Source: Sodaliphilus pleomorphus | GTDB taxonomy: Bacteria; Bacteroidota; Bacteroidia; Bacteroidales; Muribaculaceae | NCBI RefSeq assembly: GCF_009676955.1 | Contig: NZ_CP045696.1 | Coordinates: forward strand, 868,001 to 932,000 | DNA length: 64,000 nucleotides | Direction: 5' to 3' | Shown: in pieces, positions 35,358 through 42,699 of the stretch | Position numbering within the stretch: the stretch's first letter is position 1 | How the letters are laid out: each line of letters opens with the position of its first letter | Program-made: the position numbers and the translations under genes | Notes under the pieces: generated by a model | What the model was told of the DNA's origin: nothing | Database searches by the model: none | What the model saw: only the letters and a program-made list of their open reading frames with translations

Positions 35358-35980
35358 CGTCGCCATTTACGGCTTCGGCTCGGCAGAGAGAACAAGTTTT
35401 TCCTCTGCTCTCGCCTTGCACGTAAATTATGATTTATCGAACGATTAAATGCAATTTTCTCATCAAAAGTTTCTAAGCAGTTGGCTATGGATATTTGCTT
35501 CTCAATTGGATATGGCTCAATCTCAATGGTAGAGAGGGCTATATCCAATTGGAGGTTCTTTATACCTGATGTTTTCCCTTCAAAGTTAAAAAACACGCCA
35601 CTATTATACAGATACTGCCAATATTGATAGATAAAGAATGAGTTCCATCCCTCTTTTACTCTAAAAGCAACGCAGAAATTAGAACAAACAACATTCTTTG
35701 ATGCGGAGAGCAGGGCTTGAGAGATATACACAGCACGCCCTGTTGATTGGGTGGGACTTCCTCCTGATTTCTCTATAACAATATCTCCTACCTGTAGCAA
35801 TTTCTGTTGAAATGAGTGCTCAGAGACATAGCGAAGGGGAATATTGACAAATTCATTGTTACTTATGGGTACGATGTCTGCTCCTCTCACGCAAGAAACT
35901 GCATGAGGGGCTTCTAAACTTGGAGACTCATTGCCCCAATCTCCTGTTATAAAAACATCAATAATCTCTGATAACTTCAT
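35330..35980 (-). CDS. hsdS: silent N-terminal half of hsdS
   Basis: 216 residues from the ATG at 35980 (MKLSEIIDVFITGDWGN). It has one target-recognition domain and the start of the central spacer (ISIANCLETFDEKIAFNRSINHNL), then passes the inversion site and continues as unrelated RARREQRKNLFS..., so the second half is missing. Its last 28 bases overlap the end of the expressed hsdS in the opposite direction. Inversion between sites A and B would join it to the second half of the expressed gene. Confidence 0.85.
   Translation of the reverse strand: MKLSEIIDVFITGDWGNESPSLEAPHAVSCVRGADIVPISNNEFVNIPLRYVSEHSFQQKLLQVGDIVIEKSGGSPTQSTGRAVYISQALLSASKNVVCSNFCVAFRVKEGWNSFFIYQYWQYLYNSGVFFNFEGKTSGIKNLQLDIALSTIEIEPYPIEKQISIANCLETFDEKIAFNRSINHNLRARREQRKNLFSLPSRSRKWRRQSQFRSDT
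35423..35436 (-). repeat. inversion site B in the silent N-half
   Basis: Reverse-orientation copy of the 14-base core, preceded on its own strand by AATCGTTCGA as at site A. Confidence 0.8.
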
Positions 35981-36056
35981 TTTTGCTCCTATTTTACTGC
36001 AAAGATACAGTTCCCAAAGCAAAGTGACGAAGAAATCAAAGATAAAATGCCAACTA

Positions 36057-37049
36057 TCAGCCTATATACTTTCGGTGTGCCATTTTTACATTTGCTTGAT
36101 TTACCATAGCGTAATGTAGGGTAGTATCAATCTTTACATGTCCTAATAGCCGCTGCACCTGTTCAATGGGCATACCTTTATCAATAGCCATAGTAGCTAA
36201 GGTGCGACGAAACTTGTGCGGATGCACCTTGTTCAGCCCTGCTTGCTTACCAAGTTGGCGCAAACGTGTTTCTACTCCTCCTATTGTCAGCCTGTTGTGG
36301 GGCAAGGACAAAGATACAAACAAAGCAGGATTCTTGTCTGTTCGACTTTCAAGATACCGTTTAAGATGTATTTTTGTTCGAGCATTGAAATAGACTTCTC
36401 TTTCCTTGTTGCCCTTGCCAAATACAACGCATTGCCGTTCGTGAAAGTCTATGTCTTCACGGTTCATCTTTACCAATTCGCCTACACGCATACCTGTGGA
36501 AGCCAACAAGTCAATCATTGCCAAGTCTCTGATTTCGTGACAGGTATCACGCAATACCTCCATGTGTTCATCGTTTATTACTTCTTTGACAAGGCTTTCA
36601 GTACGCACTTTATGAATACGGCGTACAGGGCTTTTAGCGATATAGTCTTCATCCTCCAACCATGCAAAGAAGCTGGAAAATATGCGCCTTAGGTTGTCTA
36701 TCGTAACTCTACTTGAGCCACGTTCCTCTTGATAGCGAGCAAGATAGGAGCGAATGTCGTTTGTTTCGAGTTCACCTATTCGTTTTTGTTCATTTCTCAA
36801 CAAGGCTTCTATGGACGATTGGTAGTAGCATAATGTTTTCTCTGAGCAACCTTCTATTTTCTTGGCAGAAATAAAGGCTTGTAGTAGTTCGCCATTAGCT
36901 TGCTCTCGTTGTTGTTCTTCACTTTTGACTGGCATCATTACCACTTGTTCAAAGGCGGTTTTCAATACCTCTCGCAATCTTTCTTGTTGCCTTGTATCCA
37001 AAATATCAGACATCTCGGCAAGAATGTTCTCTATTGTTTTCTCTTTCAT
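36057..37049 (-). CDS. tyrosine recombinase (probable hsdS invertase)
   Basis: 330 residues. N-terminal SAM-like core-binding domain (CYYQSSIEALLRNEQKRIGE), then the catalytic domain: Arg in STGMRVGELVKMN, His-x-x-Arg box HPHKFRRTLATMA, and HVKIDTTLHYAM with the nucleophilic Tyr. It is embedded between the two silent hsdS halves, the usual place for invertases of phase-variable type I systems, and its gene overlaps the C-half gene by four bases. It would act on the 14-bp sites; chromosome dimer resolution by XerC/D is less likely in this context. Confidence 0.9.
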   Translation of the reverse strand: MKEKTIENILAEMSDILDTRQQERLREVLKTAFEQVVMMPVKSEEQQREQANGELLQAFISAKKIEGCSEKTLCYYQSSIEALLRNEQKRIGELETNDIRSYLARYQEERGSSRVTIDNLRRIFSSFFAWLEDEDYIAKSPVRRIHKVRTESLVKEVINDEHMEVLRDTCHEIRDLAMIDLLASTGMRVGELVKMNREDIDFHERQCVVFGKGNKEREVYFNARTKIHLKRYLESRTDKNPALFVSLSLPHNRLTIGGVETRLRQLGKQAGLNKVHPHKFRRTLATMAIDKGMPIEQVQRLLGHVKIDTTLHYAMVNQANVKMAHRKYIG

Positions 37050-37849
37050 CTAATTATTATTTTGGTGACATACCATAATAACGGAAACTTCGGAGAACAT
37101 AGAAAGATTAAATCATAATTTACCGTTGCCTGACCATTCATCAAAAGCAGTAGGAGTTCGTCGCGCTGCTTGATGAGGGCATTGCTCTCTGTTATATTGG
37201 CATCTATTTTAGCATAAATGCTCTTTATGGTATCAAAGAACTTATAAATCAATCCCTTAGGTGCTTTGACCCATTTATTAGCCAAAAAGGTTTCCGTCAT
37301 AAAGTTCTTTATACCACTCGTTTTCCCTTCATAATTAAACATGATGCCATTGTCATAGAACATTTTCCAGATATAGAAGAAATATGCAGACTCTTTGTAA
37401 TCTTTGAAAGAGAATGCGTGACAAAAATTTGAACACGTTATCTTTCCTCCATTTCTTTCTATTACTCCTGAGGTTATAAAGGCACTACGCCCTGTTGCTT
37501 GAATAGGACTTCCACCAGAGACTTCTATTACAACGTCCCATACAGAAAGAAGCTTTGCTCTATTACTTGATTTGATGTAACGCTTAGGAAGATTATTGAG
37601 CTTTATGATGTCTGCCCCTCTAATACATCCTATCTCAATTGAGTTTTCGGATGGATTATCTGTCCCCCAATCACCAGTATTATTCTTGCTGACAAACTCA
37701 CTTAACCTACAAACATTCCACCCATCTGGCATCTCTATTTGAAGTTCTTCACAATATTTCATCTTGCCACCACTACTTTTGTAGGGTTTGCCATTCTCAT
37801 CGGGGAAGTCGAACTGCACGAACCAGTAGTCGTAGAGTTGTTTTGCCAT
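37046..37849 (-). CDS. hsdS: silent C-terminal half of hsdS
   Basis: Begins MAKQLYDYWFVQFDFPDENG, the same spacer as in the expressed gene, then KPYKSSGGK and a different target-recognition domain, and ends with ALIKQRDELLLLLMNGQ followed by a non-homologous tail through site C. It lacks any first domain; the frame upstream holds SINHNLEA and then a stop, so it is a cassette without its own start. Inversion between sites A and D would place it behind the first half of the expressed hsdS. Confidence 0.85.
   Translation of the reverse strand: MAKQLYDYWFVQFDFPDENGKPYKSSGGKMKYCEELQIEMPDGWNVCRLSEFVSKNNTGDWGTDNPSENSIEIGCIRGADIIKLNNLPKRYIKSSNRAKLLSVWDVVIEVSGGSPIQATGRSAFITSGVIERNGGKITCSNFCHAFSFKDYKESAYFFYIWKMFYDNGIMFNYEGKTSGIKNFMTETFLANKWVKAPKGLIYKFFDTIKSIYAKIDANITESNALIKQRDELLLLLMNGQATVNYDLIFLCSPKFPLLWYVTKIIIR
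37109..37122 (+). repeat. inversion site C
   Basis: Plus-orientation copy of the 14-base core at the 3' end of the silent C-half. Confidence 0.75.
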
Positions 37850-37855
37850 TGCCTC

Positions 37856-37869
37856 TAAATTATGATTTA
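37856..37869 (-). repeat. inversion site D at the head of the silent C-half
   Basis: Reverse-orientation copy of the core, followed on its strand by GAGGCAATGGCAAAACAACT, homologous to the sequence after site A. Confidence 0.8.
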
Positions 37870-38001
37870 TTGATTACAGAGATTCAAGCAAAGGTGTTAG
37901 GGCAATGTGAATATTTTCGAATACTGATGGCTGGGGCATGGATGCGCGAGAATGTTGTGGGTGGGTGGCGGTTTTTTTTCGGGGGAAAATGCGGGGAGAG
38001 G

Positions 38002-38032
38002 GTTGGATTTTAGGTTTTTTTGGTTATATTTG
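38002..38032 (+). promoter_or_regulatory. promoter of the DUF4492-cydAB operon
   Basis: GTTG (38002-38005), 19 bases, TATATTTG (38025-38032). The DUF4492 start codon follows 38 bases on. Confidence 0.72.
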
Positions 38033-38070
38033 TAGATTGAAACTATTGACCTCACTTAATTTTTGCACAC

Positions 38071-38364
38071 ATGAGCAAGACCTGCACCACACCCCACAGC
38101 GACACTTCGGCGGCCCGAGACGGCCTCAGCACGCCGGCGGCCCGTGAACGGGCGTGCTGGCCGGTGAGGGTGTACCGGTTTTACCGCGACGGCTTCAAGG
38201 GCATGACGGTGGGGCGCACGCTGTGGGCCATCATCGGCATCAAGCTCATTGTGTTTTTTGTGATACTGCGCTGGATTTTCTTCCCCGACTTCTTGAGCTC
38301 GAAGGGGCGCAACGACCAGGAGAAGGCGCAATACGTGCGCGAGCAGATGACGGGCCGGCGCTGA
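38071..38364 (+). CDS. DUF4492 membrane protein preceding cydA
   Basis: 97 residues, somewhat longer than the usual 70-80 owing to a polar N-terminus. Core: VYRFYRDGFKGMTVGRTLW, one membrane span (IIGIKLIVFFVILRWIFFP), then NDQEKAQYVREQM. It lies 68 bases before cydA in the conserved Bacteroidetes order DUF4492-cydA-cydB. By position it may be a small accessory subunit of cytochrome bd, like CydX in proteobacteria; that is inference. Confidence 0.88.
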   Translation: MSKTCTTPHSDTSAARDGLSTPAARERACWPVRVYRFYRDGFKGMTVGRTLWAIIGIKLIVFFVILRWIFFPDFLSSKGRNDQEKAQYVREQMTGRR

Positions 38365-38432
38365 GCCGCCGCCACCTGCTCACCCACCCCGAGAGATAGA
38401 AATGAGTAAACAAAACCAACTAAATACAGAAT

Positions 38433-40010
38433 ATGAATGAACTAATGAACGTTGTAGACTGGTCGCGTGCACAATTTGCACTCACCGCCATTTATCACTG
38501 GCTCTTTGTGCCGCTCACGCTGGGCCTGGGCGTGATCGTGGCTGTGATGGAGACCATGTACTACCGCACACGTAGCGAGAAGTGGCTGGCCACGACCAAG
38601 TTTTGGATGACCCTGTTTGGGGTGAACTTTGCCATAGGCGTAGCCACGGGCATCATCATGGAGTTTGAGTTTGGCACCAACTGGTCGAACTACAGCTGGT
38701 TTGTGGGCGACATCTTCGGCGCGCCGCTGGCCATCGAGGGCATACTGGCCTTCTTCATGGAGTCGACCTTCATTGCGGTCATGTTTTTCGGCTGGAAGCG
38801 GGTGAGTCCCAAGTTTCACCTGGCCTCGACGTGGCTCACAGCCATAGGGGCGAGCCTCTCGGCGCTGTGGATACTGGTGGCCAACGCGTGGATGCAGGAC
38901 CCTGTGGGGTGCCACTTCAACCCTGAGACGATGCGCAACGAGATGACGAGCTTCTGGGCGGTGGCCACGTCGCCCACGGCGATGGCCAAGTTTTTCCACA
39001 CGGTGCTCAGTGCCTGGACGCTGGGCGGTGCCTTTGTAGCGGGCGTGAGCGGCTGGATGCTGCTCAAGGGGCGCAACAAGGCGCACTGCATGCGCAGCCT
39101 CAAGGTGGGCGGCTGGGTAGGCGCGATAGGCATCGTGCTCACCATCGCCACGGGCGACTCGAGCGCCGTGACCGTGAGCCAGAAGCAGCCCATGAAGCTG
39201 GCAGCCATGGAGGGCCTGTACCGCGGCCAGAACGCGCAGTCGCTGGTGGCCTTTGGCATCTTGAACCCGGCCAAGCGTGTCGACAACGATGAGGACCCGT
39301 TTCTCTTTGAGGTGTCGATACCCTACGGGCTGTCGATACTGGCCAACAAGGACCCGCAATCGTTTGTGCCTGGCATCAACGACATCATCAACGGTGTGAG
39401 CAAGGACCGCGAGGGCAAGCTGGTGAACACGGTGTCGTATACCGAGCGCATAGCGCGCGGCCAGCGTGCGCAAGATGCGGTGAAGGCCTATGACGCGGCC
39501 AGCCGCAGCGACGACCGCAAGCAGCTCGACAACATCAACAAGGTGCTCGACGAGGACTTCAAGTACTTCGGCTACGGCTATCTCGACAAGCCTGCCGAGG
39601 CCGTGCCGCCAGTGGCCATGACGTTCTACACCTTCCGCCTGATGGTGATGGTGGGCGGCTACCTGCTGCTCTTCATGCTGGCAGTGCTGCTGCTGGCCTA
39701 CAAGCCCCGCCTGGTAGAGGGCAAGAAGTGGGCACGCTGGTGGTATATACTGAGCATCGTGACCGTGCCGCTCACCTATGTGTGCTCGGCCAGCGGCTGG
39801 ATTGTGGCCGAGGTGGGCCGCCAGCCCTGGGCCATACAGGACCTGATGCCCAACAAGGTGGCCATAAGCGACCTCTCGGCCAGCTATGTGCAGGTCACCT
39901 TCTGGATATTTGCCGTGATTTTCACGGCGCTGCTCGTGGCCGACGTGAGCATCTTGCTCACGCAGATTGCCAAGAAGTCGAAGACCGACCTCGACACGGT
40001 GCAGGCCTGA
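38433..40010 (+). CDS. cydA: cytochrome bd ubiquinol oxidase subunit I
   Basis: 525 residues, about nine membrane spans. The haem-ligand His regions are in IYHWLFVPLTLGLGV and KFFHTVLSAWTLGGAFVAG; the quinol loop lies around residues 245-390, followed by the conserved GWIVAEVGRQPWAIQDLMP. It oxidises quinol and reduces oxygen at very low concentration, protecting this anaerobe and allowing nanaerobic respiration. Second gene of the operon, followed by cydB at 84 bases. Confidence 0.96.
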   Translation: MNELMNVVDWSRAQFALTAIYHWLFVPLTLGLGVIVAVMETMYYRTRSEKWLATTKFWMTLFGVNFAIGVATGIIMEFEFGTNWSNYSWFVGDIFGAPLAIEGILAFFMESTFIAVMFFGWKRVSPKFHLASTWLTAIGASLSALWILVANAWMQDPVGCHFNPETMRNEMTSFWAVATSPTAMAKFFHTVLSAWTLGGAFVAGVSGWMLLKGRNKAHCMRSLKVGGWVGAIGIVLTIATGDSSAVTVSQKQPMKLAAMEGLYRGQNAQSLVAFGILNPAKRVDNDEDPFLFEVSIPYGLSILANKDPQSFVPGINDIINGVSKDREGKLVNTVSYTERIARGQRAQDAVKAYDAASRSDDRKQLDNINKVLDEDFKYFGYGYLDKPAEAVPPVAMTFYTFRLMVMVGGYLLLFMLAVLLLAYKPRLVEGKKWARWWYILSIVTVPLTYVCSASGWIVAEVGRQPWAIQDLMPNKVAISDLSASYVQVTFWIFAVIFTALLVADVSILLTQIAKKSKTDLDTVQA

Positions 40011-40094
40011 GCCGCGCCGAGACAACGAGACAGAGATCAATACACTCAACGCATATATCACACACACATAATATAAAAAAAAGATAACAGCATT

Positions 40095-41237
40095 ATGACT
40101 TACTATATTCTTCAAAACTACTGGTGGCTCATCATCTCGGTGCTGGGAGCCCTGCTGGTGTTTCTGCTCTTTGTGCAGGGCGGGCAGTCGATGCTCGTGT
40201 GCGCCCGCGACCAGGAGCAGCGCACGCTCATGGTCAACTCGCTGGGGCGCAAGTGGGAGTTCACGTTCACCACGCTGGTCACCTTCGGGGGGGCGTTTTT
40301 CGCCTCGTTCCCGCTGTTCTACTCCACGAGCTTCGGCGGCGCCTACTGGCTGTGGATGCTCATCTTGTTCAGCTTTGTGGTGCAAGCCGTGAGCTACGAG
40401 TACCGCACCAAGGGGGGCAACGTGTATGGCACGCGCTGCTTCGACACGCTGCTGCTCGTGAACGGCGTGCTGGGCCCGGTGCTGCTGGGCGTGGTCGTGG
40501 GCAGCATGTTTTTTGGCAACGAGTTTACGGTGACCAAGAGCAAGGTGCTCGATGTGGCCAACTCGGCCATCTCGACATGGGGCGCGGGTCATGGCCTCGA
40601 GGCCATAGCCTGCTGGAAAAACCTGGTGTTCGGCTTCATGGTGCTCATGCTGGCGCGCACGCTGGCCTCGCTCTACTTCATCAACAACATCGACGACGAG
40701 CAGCTGCGCAGCTCGCAGCGGCGCCACCTGTGGGTGAACGGTCTCGCATTTGTGGTGCTCTTTCTGGCCACGCTGGCACTCATACTCACGGCGCAGGGCG
40801 TTGAGACCGACGACACGGGCAATGCCCGCTGGGTCGACTACAAGTACCTGCACAACTACCTCGACATGTGGTGGAACCTGGTGCTGCTGGCAGCAGGCGT
40901 GGTGGCCGTGCTGTGGGGCATAGGCAAGACGCTGGCGGTGAAAAGCTACACCGGCGGCATTTGGTGGGCCGGCCTGGGCACAGTGGCGGTGGTGCTCACC
41001 CTGTTTTTCACCCTGGGCTACAACGACACGGCCTATTATCCCTCGATCATCGACGCCAACAGCAGCCTGAGCCTGCGCAACAGCAGCTCGTCGCTCTTCA
41101 CGCTCGAGGTCATGAGCTGGGTATCGGTACTCGTGCCCTTTGTGCTGGCCTACATCTTCTATGCCTGGCACTCGATCGACCACGTGAAAATCACCCGCGA
41201 CGAGATGCACGACACCGACCCCGACGACAAGTACTGA
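40095..41237 (+). CDS. cydB: cytochrome bd ubiquinol oxidase subunit II
   Basis: 380 residues, eight hydrophobic segments. N-terminal YYILQNYWWLIISVLGALLV and FVQGGQSMLV, then EFTFTTLVTFGGAFFASFPLFYSTSFGGAYW, are the family signature. It forms the heterodimer with CydA. No cydDC exporter genes follow. A short hairpin-rich stretch around 41270-41310 ends the operon. Confidence 0.95.
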   Translation: MTYYILQNYWWLIISVLGALLVFLLFVQGGQSMLVCARDQEQRTLMVNSLGRKWEFTFTTLVTFGGAFFASFPLFYSTSFGGAYWLWMLILFSFVVQAVSYEYRTKGGNVYGTRCFDTLLLVNGVLGPVLLGVVVGSMFFGNEFTVTKSKVLDVANSAISTWGAGHGLEAIACWKNLVFGFMVLMLARTLASLYFINNIDDEQLRSSQRRHLWVNGLAFVVLFLATLALILTAQGVETDDTGNARWVDYKYLHNYLDMWWNLVLLAAGVVAVLWGIGKTLAVKSYTGGIWWAGLGTVAVVLTLFFTLGYNDTAYYPSIIDANSSLSLRNSSSSLFTLEVMSWVSVLVPFVLAYIFYAWHSIDHVKITRDEMHDTDPDDKY

Positions 41238-41340
41238 CCCTCTGCCAGTGCGCAACTGCAAAACATAGCGATGCCCGCCCCGAGCCACACGCAGCTCAAG
41301 GCGGGCATCGCCCCTGCAAGCGCAGGCCACACTGGTGTAG

Positions 41341-41571
41341 CTACCGGCGCAATTGCTTGACAGTGCGGGTGATATTCTTCACTTTGGCAATTTCGGCGTC
41401 GCTCAGGGTATCGTTTTTGTCGGTGTCGAATTTGGTGGAAATAAATGCCCTGAATGTAGAGTCGGGGAAATAGGTGGCATTGAGCGCCACACTGGCCGAA
41501 GCTGCAAGCCAGCCCATCGACAGCAGGCCCGCAACAGCAAACTTGAGTGATAAAGCGTGAAAATGTTTCAT
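41341..41571 (-). CDS. small secreted EF-hand protein (truncated surface-protein N-terminus)
   Basis: 76 residues: signal peptide ending ...LAASASV, then LNATYFPDSTFRAFISTKFD and an EF-hand loop DTDKNDTLSDAE. This arrangement is the usual N-terminus of BspA-like leucine-rich-repeat surface proteins of Bacteroidales, but the repeats are absent and the protein stops after TVKQLRR. Either a stand-alone calcium-binding peptide or the stub of a lost larger gene. Confidence 0.6.
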   Translation of the reverse strand: MKHFHALSLKFAVAGLLSMGWLAASASVALNATYFPDSTFRAFISTKFDTDKNDTLSDAEIAKVKNITRTVKQLRR

Positions 41572-41931
41572 AGAGAAATAATTTTAGGTTACATTGATAA
41601 ATCGCTATAAAATTATAAAATTTTATAACAAACCACAACTTTAGTAGGGCATTTTTTAACAATATATTAAAACCGGCACATTTTTTGCGTATTCTACCAG
41701 CATGATTGCACTACTGCCTGAGGGCCACATCAAGACCAAGCGGGGAGCACGTGAATCGACGCTTATTCTTGCAAGACAGAGTAAAAAAACATAGTTTCTG
41801 TTGCTTTATTGCGTTATTTTTGGCATTTTTGCATATAGAAACCCCAAGTATTACTTTGACTACACTCAAGCAGGAATCACAGGTTCCTCGTTGCGTTAAA
41901 CTGAATTATTCTGACTAAAACTATAACCATT
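41572..41931. other. intergenic region upstream of lemA-like gene
   Basis: About 360 bases. A -7 match TATTTTTG (41815-41822) could serve the LemA-DUF3137 pair, though no good -33 box was seen; the left part is AT-rich leader of the EF-hand gene. No other gene is supported. Confidence 0.45.
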
Positions 41932-42684
41932 ATGGCAAATCAACTTGACGAACTCACAGGCCCGGTAAACAGCAACGGCCGCGACATCCATGTCATCGAC
42001 AAGCAACTGCCCGTGACTGTGGGCGCGGGCTCAACCGTGTTTGAAATTGCGCTGTGGGTCACCATCCCCGTGCTGGTGCTCTTGAGCGTGGCACTCTTTG
42101 GACAACACATGACCCACCCGCTCGAGGTGGGCGTCGTGGGGTGCCTGGCGGGCGTGCTGCCAGGCGTGATCTTCATCTTCATGAAAATCAAGGCCCGCAA
42201 CTACTTCCAGCAGCTCGAGCAGCGCATTCAGGCCGAGACCTCCAACATCGACAACTACCTTGAACAGCGCGTGCAAATATTGCAAAACGTGGCGGGCCTG
42301 GTAGACCGCGCCATCGACCTCGACAAAGACGTGATGAAGGCGGTGGCCGCCCTGCGCAGCGGCGTGAACATCAACGACCAGAACCGCAACGCGGTGAGCC
42401 AGCAAGTAGACACCGCCTTTGGCCGCCTGTTTCCCCAGGTTGAGGCCTATCCCGAGCTCAAGGCTCACGACGCCATTGCCGACGCCATGCAGCAAAACTC
42501 CTACCTGCAGCGCGAGATCACTGCAGCCCGCACCGTCTACAACAGCCGCGTGACCCAGTGGAACACCGACATCTTCTCGTGGCCCACCAAGATGATTGTG
42601 GCTGCACGCCAGGGCTACACCACCCGCATCCCGTTTACCGCCTCGGCCCAGGTGAGAGAAGCGGCAAGAGCAAAGTTTTTCTAA
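41932..42684 (+). CDS. LemA family protein
   Basis: 250 residues. Two membrane spans at about 38-55 and 60-85 precede a long four-helix bundle (QQLEQRIQAETSNIDNYLEQ, RVQILQNVAGLVDRAIDLDK), the LemA fold. LemA proteins are of unknown biochemical role and sit with DUF3137 or TPM-domain genes; here the DUF3137 gene follows after 15 bases. Membrane topology is longer at the N-terminus than in usual LemA, with an extra span. Confidence 0.85.
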   Translation: MANQLDELTGPVNSNGRDIHVIDKQLPVTVGAGSTVFEIALWVTIPVLVLLSVALFGQHMTHPLEVGVVGCLAGVLPGVIFIFMKIKARNYFQQLEQRIQAETSNIDNYLEQRVQILQNVAGLVDRAIDLDKDVMKAVAALRSGVNINDQNRNAVSQQVDTAFGRLFPQVEAYPELKAHDAIADAMQQNSYLQREITAARTVYNSRVTQWNTDIFSWPTKMIVAARQGYTTRIPFTASAQVREAARAKFF

Positions 42685-42699
42685 AACAAGTTTTTCGCC

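Noticed and set aside
37046..37849. The C-half of hsdS as a complete stand-alone specificity gene
   Set aside because: It starts inside the central spacer, has one recognition domain, and is preceded in frame by a stop just before the inversion site.
38442..41330. 962-codon open frame on the minus strand opposite cydA and cydB
   Set aside because: It lies opposite two certain genes and is rich in His, Arg, Ala and Gly, as expected from antisense of GC-rich codons; no homology-like motif.
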